Part shown: positions 1 to 8,898 of the stretch, in pieces
Position numbering within the stretch: the stretch's first letter is position 1
How the letters are laid out: each line of letters starts with the position of its first letter
NCBI GenBank assembly: GCA_035359995.1
Contig: DAORZT010000019.1
Coordinates: 1 to 42,939 of the forward strand
Direction: 5' to 3'
Origin: JAKPCT01 sp029553165
GTDB lineage: Bacteria > Bacillota > UBA4882 > UBA8346
Length of the DNA stretch: 42,939 nt
The notes under the pieces: generated by a model
Seen by the model: the letters and a program-made list of their open reading frames with translations, nothing else
The model's database searches: none
What the model was told of the DNA's origin: nothing
Made by a program: the position numbers and the translations under genes

Positions 1-2
1 AT

Positions 3-606
3 TTAGGAAAAAACATTCAACAAAGCATTGAGATTTACAAAAACAATTTCGCCACAATCTTTCTCGCAAGTTTAGTAGCTGGTTTGGTTGCAGGATTTAC
101 ATTTATGATTTTACTAGGACCAGTATTTGCCGGATTGTCAATTCTCATTTTAAAAATCATTCGTGGTGAAAAAGGTGATTTTAACGAAATTTTTTGAGCA
201 TTTTAACATATTTGCCGATACTTTCATTGTTGCCCTAATTTGTGTAGCTGTATTAATTGTAGTTGGTATCTTAAACTTCATTCCTTTAATTGGTCAATTA
301 ATTTGTTTAGCTGTTGGTCCAGTAATTGGTATCGTCCTCACCTTCTCACTAATATTGGTTATTGAACAGAATATAAAACCAATGGACGCTATCAAACAAT
401 CAATTGAGTATGTTAAAACCAACCCGGTAAACTTGTGGCTTTATGCTTTAGTTATGGGTATCATTTCTGGTATAGGCACCATTGCCTGTGGTATTGGAGT
501 ATATCTTACTTTACCAATTGGAACAATAGGTCTGGCTCTTGCTTATGAACAATTATCCGGTAATAAATCCACCACCGTTAATAATGAAACAACTTTTAAT
601 GCTTAA
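3..606 (+). pseudogene. Integral membrane protein, 5'-partial, with a +1 frameshift
   Basis: The gene enters from outside the window and is read in frame from base 3 to a TGA at 195-197. The same protein then resumes one frame over and runs to TAA at 606. The join falls in a run of six T at 190-195: with five T the reading is continuous as ...GDFNEIF-EHFNIFADT... Together the two pieces give about 200 residues with about five hydrophobic segments, a repeated GPV-(F/I)-(A/G)-G turn before long helices, and an ending LALAYEQL. That pattern resembles a broadly distributed bacterial/archaeal family of uncharacterised membrane proteins ending in a Y-E-(D/Q)-L motif. A GTG at 163 could start the downstream piece alone, but no ribosome binding site precedes it. 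Either a sequencing/assembly error or a recent inactivation would explain it. Function unknown. Confidence 0.7.
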
Positions 607-621
607 ATTAGTTAATTAACC

Positions 622-658
622 ACAACAAAAAACCACCTTTAAGGTGGTTTTTTGTTGT
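622..658. terminator. Bidirectional intrinsic terminator
   Basis: Perfect 17-bp arms at 622-638 and 642-658 enclose a 3-nt loop. The stem core is ACCACCT/AGGTGGT and is flanked by an A-run on the left and a T-run on the right, so it can terminate both the upstream plus-strand gene and rex (minus strand, stop at 691). Confidence 0.85.
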
Positions 659-690
659 TATATTATACTTTTAGATGCCCAACAATACCT

Positions 691-1329
691 CTAACTTCCT
701 ATCTCAGCCAAATAATGAAATAAGGTCGCAAGTCCGGCTGCTAAGTCTTCATTTCTCACTACGACATCTTCAGGTACATCCAGGGAGACCGGCGCAAAAT
801 TCCAAATCGCCTTAATACCGGCTTCTACCAAAACATTGGCAATCGACTGTGCCCATTCTCCCGGCACAGTAATAATTGCCACCTTCAGTTTGAGCCTGCG
901 AATAATATGCAGCATCTCTTTGACCGAGAAGACTTGACGTCCGGCAATCTGGGTCCCAATCAAACTGGGGTTGTTATCAAATAATGCAACAATATTCAGT
1001 CCATAACGCTCAAAACCGGGATAATCGATTATTGCCCGTCCTAAACGGCCGACTCCTACCAATGCCGCTTCATTGATGTTATTTAAACCTAAGATATCTT
1101 CCAGTTTTGATTGTAGTTCCAAGACATTATAACCAACTCCAGGAGTACCCATAGCTCCAAACATTGTCAGATCTTTACGGACTTGAACCGCATTCACTTG
1201 TGCCGCTTTGGCAATCTGTTCCGAAGATACAAATTCCAGTTTACGATCAACACAATTCCTTAAATAGCGATAATAGAGCGGTAATCGCTTTAAGGTAAAT
1301 TTAGGTACTTTAACCGAATCGGAAGCCAT
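691..1329 (-). CDS. rex: Redox-sensing transcriptional repressor Rex
   Basis: Rex senses the NADH/NAD+ ratio and represses fermentation and hydrogenase genes when NADH is low. The 212 residues match the usual family length. Residues 1-80 form the winged-helix DNA-binding domain, with the recognition-helix motif QVRKDL at 50-54 and PGVGYNV at 63-69. Residues 85-210 are the Rossmann NADH domain with GVGRLG at 92-97. The turn usually written GKRGVGY in this family is GTPGVGY here, a small departure in the DNA-binding domain. The ATG at 1329 has AAGGATGG a few bases upstream. The gene lies 172 bp downstream of hydA on the same strand, with a hairpin between them, so it may be served by read-through or by its own promoter. 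The paired boxes upstream of the hydrogenase operon are its probable targets. Confidence 0.95.
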   Translation of the reverse strand: MASDSVKVPKFTLKRLPLYYRYLRNCVDRKLEFVSSEQIAKAAQVNAVQVRKDLTMFGAMGTPGVGYNVLELQSKLEDILGLNNINEAALVGVGRLGRAIIDYPGFERYGLNIVALFDNNPSLIGTQIAGRQVFSVKEMLHIIRRLKLKVAIITVPGEWAQSIANVLVEAGIKAIWNFAPVSLDVPEDVVVRNEDLAAGLATLFHYLAEIGS

Positions 1330-1425
1330 TTAGCACCATCCTTAGAGGCCTTATCTCCTATCAGATATCTTAAAGGAGTCTTAAGGTTTTTGGTTATTAA
1401 GCAAAATTGGAGAAAAATTATTGAG

Positions 1426-1460
1426 AACCGGGGCACTTATTAAAAATACCCCGGTTTTTT
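1426..1460. terminator. Hairpin between hydA and rex
   Basis: Arms AACCGGGG (1426-1433) and CCCCGGTT (1449-1456) enclose a 15-nt loop. A run of six T (1455-1460) lies on the plus-strand side. On the minus strand, where both neighbouring genes lie, the stem is followed by CTCAATAATTTTTC, a weaker U-rich tail. It probably attenuates rather than fully stops transcription from hydA into rex. Confidence 0.6.
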
Positions 1461-1501
1461 AAAAGACTACTCAATTTTGGAAAATAATTTTCAAAGTCAA
1501 C

Positions 1502-3529
1502 TTATTTCTTTACGGCATTAAGTTCATCAAGAACTTTGGTGTTAATCAATGAACTGACTTTATCAGGAGTAATTCCACTGATCACTTCATCGTTAACTCT
1601 TACCGAAGGACCTTCCTCACAATTTTCCAGACAGAAAGTCGCATGAAGATTGATCTGGTCTTTAAGGCCGCTTTTTTCAGCTTCTTTCATAAACTCTTTT
1701 AAAGTATCATACGAACCTTTCAAGTAACAACAGGTTCCGACACATACCGCGACATCAACTTTCTGTTCTTTCTCCGCATTCAACAGCTGGATCTCTTCAC
1801 CGCTAATTCTCGCCCTGGTCGTGTAATGAGTGTGCAGGGTTTCATGAGCTTCATGACTGTTCGGTTTTTGAAGCCATTTTTCGTAGAATTTGGCAACAAC
1901 CGGGTTATCCTGTGATTTCCGTAATTGTGAGAGCTTATCAGCGTTGTAAATGCTCTTCGCCCTTGCTTTTTTGACTTCGGTGTTTTGAGCTATTGGTTGA
2001 CCGGCACCGCTGATACAGCCACCCGGACAAGCCATCACTTCCACGAAGTCATATTTTACTTCGCCGGTTTTGAGCTTTTCCAAAAGCTTTTTAGCATTAT
2101 TAAGACCGTGGACCACTGCAATCTTAACTTCTTTACCTTTTAAGTTAACAGCAGCTTCTTTAAGTCCAGCCATTCCACGGACAGCCTCAAAATTAACCTG
2201 TTCTAAAACATCACCGGTTACCATTTCATAGGCTGCGCGTAATGCTGCTTCCATAACACCACCGGTAGCGCCAAAGATAACTCCGGCACCGGTAGTGAAT
2301 CCAAACGGCATATCAAATGCTTCCGGTTCTAAGGCATTGAAGTCCAAACCGGCTTCACGAATCATCTGCGAAAGCTCCTGAGTGGTGAGTACCAAATCAA
2401 CATCCCTAACTCCTTCAACCTCAAACTCCGGTCGGGAAGCTTCATATTTTTTAGCCGTACAGGGCATGATCGAGATCACAAAAATATCCTTCGGATCCTT
2501 GCCAAGCTCTTTTGCCCAGTACCGTTTCACCAGAGAACCGAACATCTGCTGTGGTGAACGGCAGGTTGAGAGATTCTTCAACAATTCAGAACCATTATGT
2601 TCGGCATACTTCACCCAAGCCGGACAACATGATGTGAAGAGCGGAGCATCAGCTTCACCTTTTTGAAGCCGATCAATTAATTCAGTAGTCTCTTCCATAA
2701 TCGTTAAGTCAGCGGCAATACAGGTATCAAAAACTTTATCAAAACCAAGTTTCTTGAGTGCTGAAACTGCTTTACCGGTTACGATCTCACCGGCAGGGGT
2801 TCCAAACTCTTCTCCTAAAGCAACACGGACTGCCGGTGCTACCTGAGCAACAACCACTTTGTTATTATCGTGGATCGCTTTCCATGCTTTGGCCGTCTCT
2901 GATTTAACTACCAACGCGCCAGTCGGACATACGGCACTACATTGTCCACAGTTTACGCAGTCAACCTCTGCTAAACTTTTGTTAAATGCCGGTGTAACCT
3001 GAACTTTGAAACCGCGGTTCGCAAAGTTCAAGATCCCAATCCCCTGAATTTCGGAACACATCCGGACACAATCGCCGCAAAGAATACACTTATTGGGATC
3101 ACGGACAATTGATGGACCGGAATCATCGATCGGCAATTTAACATCACGTTCGCCAAAACGGATATCACGCACCCCAAACCGTTTGGCCAAGTCTTGTAAT
3201 TTACAGTTATTGCTGCGTTCACAGGTGGTACATTCACGGTCATGGTTGGCTAATAATAATTCCAATACCGTACGACGAACCCTTTGGACCCTTGGACTGT
3301 TGGTCAGAATCTTTATTCCCGGGGTTGGAGGTGTTGAACAAGCAGCGACAATACCTCGCCCCTCAATCTCAACCACACACATCCGGCAAGCACCATAGAT
3401 ACTTAACTCGGAATGATAACAGAAGGTTGGCAGTTCGATTCCAACTTTGCGAACGAGTGTTAAAATATTTTGTTCGCCACTCAGTTCGACTGGTTGATTA
3501 TCTATATAAACCATATTTTCACTATTCAC
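1502..3529 (-). CDS. hydA: NAD-linked [FeFe] hydrogenase catalytic subunit HydA
   Basis: Catalytic subunit of the trimeric HydABC-type (group A3) hydrogenase, which in characterised relatives couples NADH and ferredoxin oxidation to proton reduction. Order of domains: plant-type [2Fe-2S] with C37, C48, C51, C64; His-ligated [4Fe-4S] with H96, C100, C103, C109; two [4Fe-4S] with C148/151/154/158 and C191/194/197/201; H-cluster domain with TSCCPAW (C301 expected proton-transfer Cys, C302 ligand), MPCTAKK (C357) and CPGGC (C501, C505); C-terminal thioredoxin-like [2Fe-2S] domain with C596, C601, C633, C637. The 675-residue length fits the long form with this extra C-terminal domain. L3 reads GAGQP where GGGQP is common, and C270 sits in DTCIAADL. 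The start lies 3 nt after the hydB stop and its ribosome binding site AAGGAGGG lies inside the hydB end. Confidence 0.95.
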   Translation of the reverse strand: MNSENMVYIDNQPVELSGEQNILTLVRKVGIELPTFCYHSELSIYGACRMCVVEIEGRGIVAACSTPPTPGIKILTNSPRVQRVRRTVLELLLANHDRECTTCERSNNCKLQDLAKRFGVRDIRFGERDVKLPIDDSGPSIVRDPNKCILCGDCVRMCSEIQGIGILNFANRGFKVQVTPAFNKSLAEVDCVNCGQCSAVCPTGALVVKSETAKAWKAIHDNNKVVVAQVAPAVRVALGEEFGTPAGEIVTGKAVSALKKLGFDKVFDTCIAADLTIMEETTELIDRLQKGEADAPLFTSCCPAWVKYAEHNGSELLKNLSTCRSPQQMFGSLVKRYWAKELGKDPKDIFVISIMPCTAKKYEASRPEFEVEGVRDVDLVLTTQELSQMIREAGLDFNALEPEAFDMPFGFTTGAGVIFGATGGVMEAALRAAYEMVTGDVLEQVNFEAVRGMAGLKEAAVNLKGKEVKIAVVHGLNNAKKLLEKLKTGEVKYDFVEVMACPGGCISGAGQPIAQNTEVKKARAKSIYNADKLSQLRKSQDNPVVAKFYEKWLQKPNSHEAHETLHTHYTTRARISGEEIQLLNAEKEQKVDVAVCVGTCCYLKGSYDTLKEFMKEAEKSGLKDQINLHATFCLENCEEGPSVRVNDEVISGITPDKVSSLINTKVLDELNAVKK

Positions 3530-3532
3530 TGA

Positions 3533-5410
3533 TTATCCCTCCTTAATTGCTTTGAACGGACATGTACTTACACAAGCACCGCACTTAATACATTTCTCTG
3601 GGTCGATTACAAATGGATTACGGACTTCTCCAGAAATCGCACTCACTGGACAAACTTTACTACATTTGGTACATCCTTTGCACAATTCAGGATCAATTGC
3701 GTAGGCAGCCAGTGCTTTACATTCTCCGGAAGGACATTTTTTATCAATTACGTGAGCAATATACTCATCTTTGAAATACTTCAACATTGTTAATACTGGG
3801 TTAGGAGCAGTTTTTCCAAGTCCGCATAAAGAACCGTCTTTAACCGCTTCAGCCAGGTCTTCAAGAATTTCAACGTCTTCAGCGCGTCCTTCACCATTTA
3901 CGGCCCGTTCGAGGATCTCTAACAACCGTTTGGTTCCTTCGCGGCAAGGGACACATTTACCACATGATTCGTTTTGGGTGAAGTTCATAAAGTAACGGGC
4001 AACCTCAACCATACAGGTTTTTTGGTCCATTACGACCAATCCACCGGAACCAATCATTGCTCCTGCTGACAGCAGTGAATCAAAATCAAGCGGCATATCC
4101 AAATGTTTCTCGGTCAAACATCCACCTGACGGTCCTCCGATCTGCACTGCTTTAAACTGTTTACCGTCTCTGAGTCCGCCACCGATATCAAAGACAATCT
4201 CCCGGAGGGTTATTCCCATCGGAACCTCAATCAATCCGGTATTGGCAACCTGACCGGTCAGAGCAAAGGTTTTGGTACCAGGGCTCTTTTCAGTTCCGAT
4301 ACTTCTAAATGCTTCAGCACCACGATTAATTACAATTGGTACATTAGCAAAAGTCTCAACGTTATTAATAAGGGTTGGCTTACCCCAAAGACCGCTTTGT
4401 GCAGGGAACGGTGGCTTCGGTCTGGGCATTCCGCGTTCACCTTCAATTGAAGCGATTAATGCTGTCTCTTCACCGCAAACGAATGCTCCGGCGCCTTCTT
4501 TAATCTTAATCTTAAAATTAAAACCGGTTCCTAAAATATTATTCCCCAATAATCCATTGTCTAACGCTTCTTTAACTGCTTTCTTCAAACGTTGAATTGC
4601 CAATGGATACTCCGCACGGACATAAATATATCCTTCATCAGCACCCACTGCAAAACCGGCAATAGCCATTCCTTCTAATACCTTATGGGGGTCACCCTCC
4701 ATAACACTGCGGTCCATAAAGGCACCCGGATCACCTTCGTCACCATTACATACTACATACTTTTTGTCCCCTGGTGACATTAAAGTAGCTTCCCATTTAC
4801 GTCCGGTTGGGAATCCACCACCGCCACGGCCACGAAGACCAGACTTTAAGATCTCCTGACAAACTTCTGCGGGTTTCATTTCCGTAATAACCTTTGCTAA
4901 TGCTTGATATCCGCCTTTAGCAATGTATTCTCTGAGTTCCTCCGGATCGATTACACCGCAGTTACCAAGAACGGTCCGTTCTTGGTTATGATAAAACGGA
5001 ATTTCATGTTCTTCAGCATATACTGCTCCGGTTACCGGATGACGGTATAATAACCGGTCAACCGGTTCTTTACCTTCCATTAAGGCTGCGACCAGATCAG
5101 CAGCATCTTCAGGCTTTACTCTGGTATATAAAATACCGCCTGGTTCAACTCTTACTAAAGGACCCATCTCGCAGAAACCGTGACAACCACTGGTGACAAC
5201 TGATGTTCCTTCTTTTCCTTCTAGCAGCATCTCCACTGTAACATACGCATTGCGTTTTTCGACTTCTGCTTTAATCGCTTCATAAACCTTAAGCGATCCG
5301 TTGGCAATACAACCGGTACCAGCACAAATAAGGATTCTGGCTTTTTCTTTATCGTATCCGGCTTTCCAAACACTTTGTAGTGAGTCCAGTTTGGTCCGGG
5401 AATCAATCAT
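3533..5410 (-). CDS. hydB: NAD(P)H/FMN-binding hydrogenase subunit HydB (NuoF-like)
   Basis: Flavin subunit that exchanges electrons with NAD(H) and is the likely bifurcation site of the HydABC complex. Residues 20-110 are a thioredoxin-like [2Fe-2S] domain (C29, C34, C76, C80). The NuoF core carries the glycine-rich GRGGGGFPTGRKW at 194-206 (FMN/NADH binding) and CNGDEGDPGAFMDR. A C-terminal iron-sulfur motif GKCVPCREGTKR follows, then two ferredoxin-type [4Fe-4S] clusters (CKGCTKCSKVCP and CIKCGACVSTCP). This 625-residue layout is characteristic of hydrogenase HydB rather than complex I NuoF. The ATG overlaps the hydC stop as ATGA at 5407-5410, which implies translational coupling. hydA follows after 3 nt. 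Confidence 0.95.
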   Translation of the reverse strand: MIDSRTKLDSLQSVWKAGYDKEKARILICAGTGCIANGSLKVYEAIKAEVEKRNAYVTVEMLLEGKEGTSVVTSGCHGFCEMGPLVRVEPGGILYTRVKPEDAADLVAALMEGKEPVDRLLYRHPVTGAVYAEEHEIPFYHNQERTVLGNCGVIDPEELREYIAKGGYQALAKVITEMKPAEVCQEILKSGLRGRGGGGFPTGRKWEATLMSPGDKKYVVCNGDEGDPGAFMDRSVMEGDPHKVLEGMAIAGFAVGADEGYIYVRAEYPLAIQRLKKAVKEALDNGLLGNNILGTGFNFKIKIKEGAGAFVCGEETALIASIEGERGMPRPKPPFPAQSGLWGKPTLINNVETFANVPIVINRGAEAFRSIGTEKSPGTKTFALTGQVANTGLIEVPMGITLREIVFDIGGGLRDGKQFKAVQIGGPSGGCLTEKHLDMPLDFDSLLSAGAMIGSGGLVVMDQKTCMVEVARYFMNFTQNESCGKCVPCREGTKRLLEILERAVNGEGRAEDVEILEDLAEAVKDGSLCGLGKTAPNPVLTMLKYFKDEYIAHVIDKKCPSGECKALAAYAIDPELCKGCTKCSKVCPVSAISGEVRNPFVIDPEKCIKCGACVSTCPFKAIKEG

Positions 5411-5934
5411 TTCGTTTCACCTTCTTCTTCAAGAATTTTGTCAATGATTACATTGATCGCTTCTGGAGTCATCTGACCATAGATTTGCTCATTGATCATT
5501 ACTACCGGTGCTAAACCGCAGGCTCCGAGGCAGGAAACTGTCTCAACCGTAAACCGAAGATCATCGGTGGTTTTACGATCCTTGCGAAGACCAACCCGCT
5601 TACGGATCGCATCATTAACCGGATTTGAACCGCGAACATGACAGGCAGTTCCATCACAGATTTTAACTACATACTTACCTTTAGGCTCTAAAGAAAATTG
5701 AGCATAGAAGGTAGCAACGCCATAAACCGTTGCCGGAGAAATATTCATTACCGTTGCAATATAGGTCAAGATCTCTTCAGGTAAATAACGATACTCTTCT
5801 TGCACCTCCTGAAGAATCGGGATTAGTGCGGATAAATCCGTACCATGATGTTGAATGATTTCATTAACTTTCTCAAAACGGCGCCGCGGTAATGTAGCCG
5901 GGTCGTTTTTCAAGTCTTTTACTGCTTCTCCCAT
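5407..5934 (-). CDS. hydC: NuoE-like [2Fe-2S] hydrogenase subunit HydC
   Basis: Small electron-transfer subunit of HydABC. The N-terminal helical bundle (roughly 15-75 of the chosen reading) precedes a thioredoxin-fold [2Fe-2S] domain with ligands in CDGTACHVRGS (C-x4-C) and CLGACGLAP (C-x3-C). I chose the ATG at 5934 (175 residues) because AAAGGAG lies 10 nt upstream. An earlier in-frame ATG at 5964 has no comparable ribosome binding site. The stop overlaps the hydB start. A 7-bp stem-loop at 5964-5985 lies just before the start and separates the sensory genes upstream from the catalytic genes. Confidence 0.93.
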   Translation of the reverse strand: MGEAVKDLKNDPATLPRRRFEKVNEIIQHHGTDLSALIPILQEVQEEYRYLPEEILTYIATVMNISPATVYGVATFYAQFSLEPKGKYVVKICDGTACHVRGSNPVNDAIRKRVGLRKDRKTTDDLRFTVETVSCLGACGLAPVVMINEQIYGQMTPEAINVIIDKILEEEGETK

Positions 5935-5963
5935 AGACTGATTACTCCTTTCAAATTTATCCA

Positions 5964-5985
5964 CATCTCTCTGATAAAAGAGATG
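5964..5985 (-). other. Intercistronic stem-loop upstream of hydC
   Basis: Seven-base arms CATCTCT (5964-5970) and AGAGATG (5979-5985) enclose an 8-nt loop, with no T-run. It lies in the largest gap of the operon, between the phosphatase gene and hydC. A role in mRNA processing or in raising stability of the hydCBA segment is inference. Confidence 0.35.
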
Positions 5986-6031
5986 ATGCTGGCAACTTCA
6001 TTACTACTTACATTACAACCGGTTGACAATC

Positions 6032-7195
6032 CTAAAAATAATGCAATGTTACTTCCTTGCCTTTCGACTTTAACAACTCCGTAATCTCATTCACTATCTG
6101 CAACTTTAAGCCTAAGTCCAAAGGCAATTCCGGATTTTGGTGGGCCGGGTTGATAGCCCGTCCAACAATGAATTTTATTTGATCACTATCCAGTAAAACT
6201 CTTGCTAATAAAGTAGCGCCATTGTCTTTACTGAAAATTTCACTGCCATCTTGATCGTTTTTTAAATATTCCAGAGTCTTACTTAAAGTGATAATTCCTT
6301 CAGTTACCAAATCAATTCCTCTTAGCCGTCCGGTCGGAGGTATAACCGGATCAATTGTATTGATATCAACTTCGATCTCCCGGCCTAACTGTTTAGAGAC
6401 AATTGTACTGGTAGTACCGCCGCAGACAACCTTTTTCCCGGTTTCTTGCATGATCATCTCCACCAGTTTCGGATCATCATTCTGATCATGCGGTGGTCCC
6501 ACAGCAACCGTTAGCGTACGCGGTTTGCGAAGTTGCAAAGTCAAAACTGTTACATCGTCACCTGGTTTTCCTGCATAAAGCTGTTCACAGGTTGTTAAAA
6601 GCCAGCGACAGATATCTTCGGCGGTCCCTTTTGTCTTGCTAATTCGCTGTAAATATTCGGCAACATTATCCCATTGCCAGCCAAGGTTTAAAACCTCACC
6701 GATGCCCGCGTGAATAACTCCATCTGAGACCGCCACAAGCGCATCTCCCGGTTTCATCAGAAAACGGCTTTCCTTAATCCGTTTCCCACAGATCTCCACT
6801 TCCTCAGATTGGACCGGGGTAATCTTCCCGCTTTGCAGGTAAAAGATGGCCGGATTATCAAACTCAACTACATAAGTCGCACCATCCCGGTTGATTTGGA
6901 TAATTGTAAAAGTTGAATACGCTAAATTGCGCTTTTGACATAAAGGAAGACTGTCCGTTATTGTTTCTACCACTTCTTCTAACGTTGCTCCCTTTTCAAG
7001 CATGGTAACTACAATTTTAGCAGTCATTTTCGAAAGAATATTTGCTTTGACACCGCTACCCAATCCATCAGCCAACACTGCGACTACATTGTCTTCAGTC
7101 TTTAAAATTTCAACATTATCACCGCACAGTTCTTCACCATGCTTGGTTAAACTCGAATATCCGGTTTCAATGAAGTACTTCGTTGAAGTATTCAT
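6032..7195 (-). CDS. SpoIIE-type (PP2C-like) protein phosphatase of the hydrogenase operon
   Basis: Predicted metal-dependent Ser/Thr phosphatase. Residues 1-225 hold the SpoIIE/PP2C fold: GEELCGDNVEI, VAVLADGLGSGVKA (metal-binding Asp), DALVAVSDGVIHAG and KPGDDVTVLTL. The remaining 160 residues form an additional domain that is not part of the phosphatase core, with VVCGGTTSTIVSK and a conserved-looking IPPTGRLRGIDLVTEGI stretch; I do not recognise its function. The start ATG overlaps the stop of the sensory hydrogenase gene (ATGA at 7192-7195), so the two are probably made together. Phosphatases of this type are known next to group C sensory [FeFe] hydrogenases and are thought to relay the signal. 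No anti-sigma or target protein is encoded nearby. Confidence 0.85.
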   Translation of the reverse strand: MNTSTKYFIETGYSSLTKHGEELCGDNVEILKTEDNVVAVLADGLGSGVKANILSKMTAKIVVTMLEKGATLEEVVETITDSLPLCQKRNLAYSTFTIIQINRDGATYVVEFDNPAIFYLQSGKITPVQSEEVEICGKRIKESRFLMKPGDALVAVSDGVIHAGIGEVLNLGWQWDNVAEYLQRISKTKGTAEDICRWLLTTCEQLYAGKPGDDVTVLTLQLRKPRTLTVAVGPPHDQNDDPKLVEMIMQETGKKVVCGGTTSTIVSKQLGREIEVDINTIDPVIPPTGRLRGIDLVTEGIITLSKTLEYLKNDQDGSEIFSKDNGATLLARVLLDSDQIKFIVGRAINPAHQNPELPLDLGLKLQIVNEITELLKSKGKEVTLHYF

Positions 7196-8898
7196 CTGCC
7201 CTTACCTGCCTCACTGTCAATTAATTTCATTAATTTAGTTAGCTGAACTTTGGTTTCGGCAGTGGTTTCGCCTAAAAGACCCGCGATCTCTTGGGCGACA
7301 CGCATTTGCTTATTGATTACTTCCTGGGCTTTTCCCAAAGTCTCTACGGTCATTCGGTCCAGTTTTTCCCGCTGTTGTTTTTCACGAGTAATATCTGCAA
7401 AAATTCCAATTACAACTTCTTCGTTTTCAACATAAAAAATCGCTTGCCACGCAACCAAACCATACGCCGGATAAGAGACTTCTCCGGTAACAACCTGCTT
7501 GGTCTGGATCGCTTCTTCAAAATATTTGGGATTGATAATCGTCCCTAAGTTACTCCCGACAACCTGCTCCTGCTTGCAGAGGAACTTTCGTTCCGCAGCG
7601 GGATTAACCTCCAGAATACGTAGATCTTTAGTTACCACAAAGATCGCATTTGGAGTCATATTACAAATGAGATTGGCACGCGATTCAGCTTTAGCCCGCA
7701 TATAAGGGATACACATATTAACTTCTGCCATCCCTTTGGCAACAGCAATTGCTTTCTCACGGCAAGAATTATAGCCACAGGCCCCGCAATTGAGCTCATC
7801 TTCCAGTTTGAATTTACCGGTCCGTGCCAGAATCTCGGCAATCTGCTCGTTTGACGGAACCGGTTCCGGATCAACCGGCGCAAAACTGCGTGTAATGTTA
7901 GGGTAATCACAACTTCCCGCTTCTTCCCGGTTATTGTCCTGCCGCCGGGTCTCCGCATATGACAATAACTTCTCCCGTTTACTGTACAAGCCATCTAACG
8001 AAGGGATGCCCGGTCCGGCAATACAACCGCCACGACAAGCCAACAGTTCAATTAATTTATATGAATCACTAACTTGTTGAAAATTATCCAAAAAGCTGAT
8101 GGTTTCTTCTAAGCCATCAATTGTGATGACATCTTTCGCTAATAGATCGGTACTTAACATTGCTGTCTTGGCTAAACCTCCCGGCGAAGGAAATACCTGC
8201 GCCAGTTTCGCGCCAGGACCATCAAATTTACCATCCGGTAATACTCCGGGGTAGATTCGGTTTTCATTAATCAGTTGCATTAATTCAAAGAAAGTTAATA
8301 CTGCATCAACACTGTCAAAATGTTGTGCTTCTTCTTTCTTGGCAATACAAGGCCCGATAAAAACAACCTTGGTATCTTTACCATAACGCTGTTTTAAAAT
8401 CGCACCATGCGCTACCATTGGCGAGACTACCGGAGCCAAATTCTTGGTTAACTCCGGATAGTAAAGCTCAATTAACTTGACAACCGCTGGACAACAACTG
8501 GTAATTACCGAACCGGTATTTTGCTTCACCAGAGCAAGATGTTGCTGGGCAACAAGTTCCGCTCCCTCGGCAGTCTCCTCAACATAACTAAATCCAAGGG
8601 ACTTTAAAGCGGATATTACCTGACCCGGTTTCCAGCTATCAAAAGCGACTGCAAATGAAGGAGCTAGACTAACGGCAACTTTATAACCTGCTTTTAAATA
8701 ACCGGATACTGTATTAACACTGCTTTCAATCTTCTTAGCTTGCTGGGGACAGATTGTCACACAACGGCCATCACCAATACAGCGGTCTTCAACCACTTCA
8801 GCATGACTACTGATTACCCGAATTGCTTTAACAGGGCAACAACGAACACATTTATAACAATCGCGGCAACTGGCTTTTATTGTTGATATCAAGCTCAT
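7192..8898 (-). CDS. Putative sensory [FeFe] hydrogenase with PAS domain (group C, HydS-like)
   Basis: Iron-sulfur N-terminus: one complete CxxCxxCxxxCP motif, then CIGDGRCVTICP, where Asp stands at the usual second Cys. The H-cluster domain follows with TSCCPAV, GPCIAKK and ELLACRGGC. Compared with HydA in this operon, the Met before the L2 Pro is Gly, the Met before the L3 Cys region is Leu, and the W after TSCCPA is V. Such loss of H-cluster Met residues is known in sensory HydS proteins. A [4Fe-4S] domain (CGACGYNSC...C) and a PAS domain (MTPNAIFVV...GIFADITREKQQ) come next, ending in a long helix. No kinase or cyclase output is fused, so the adjoining phosphatase is the likely partner. 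Start: ATG at 8898 or 8901, behind GGGGTG. The longer TTG at 8940 lacks a spaced ribosome binding site. Confidence 0.88.
   Translation of the reverse strand: MSLISTIKASCRDCYKCVRCCPVKAIRVISSHAEVVEDRCIGDGRCVTICPQQAKKIESSVNTVSGYLKAGYKVAVSLAPSFAVAFDSWKPGQVISALKSLGFSYVEETAEGAELVAQQHLALVKQNTGSVITSCCPAVVKLIELYYPELTKNLAPVVSPMVAHGAILKQRYGKDTKVVFIGPCIAKKEEAQHFDSVDAVLTFFELMQLINENRIYPGVLPDGKFDGPGAKLAQVFPSPGGLAKTAMLSTDLLAKDVITIDGLEETISFLDNFQQVSDSYKLIELLACRGGCIAGPGIPSLDGLYSKREKLLSYAETRRQDNNREEAGSCDYPNITRSFAPVDPEPVPSNEQIAEILARTGKFKLEDELNCGACGYNSCREKAIAVAKGMAEVNMCIPYMRAKAESRANLICNMTPNAIFVVTKDLRILEVNPAAERKFLCKQEQVVGSNLGTIINPKYFEEAIQTKQVVTGEVSYPAYGLVAWQAIFYVENEEVVIGIFADITREKQQREKLDRMTVETLGKAQEVINKQMRVAQEIAGLLGETTAETKVQLTKLMKLIDSEAGKGR

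Noticed and set aside
2382..3546. Plus-strand reading frames inside hydA (2382-2666, 3093-3398, 3292-3546)
   Set aside because: They are antisense to a fully recognisable hydA with intact motifs and have no ribosome binding sites.
5990..6031. Separate promoter directly before hydC
   Set aside because: A TTGTCA element can be found, but no -10 sequence better than 4 of 6 lies at proper spacing, so I do not report it.
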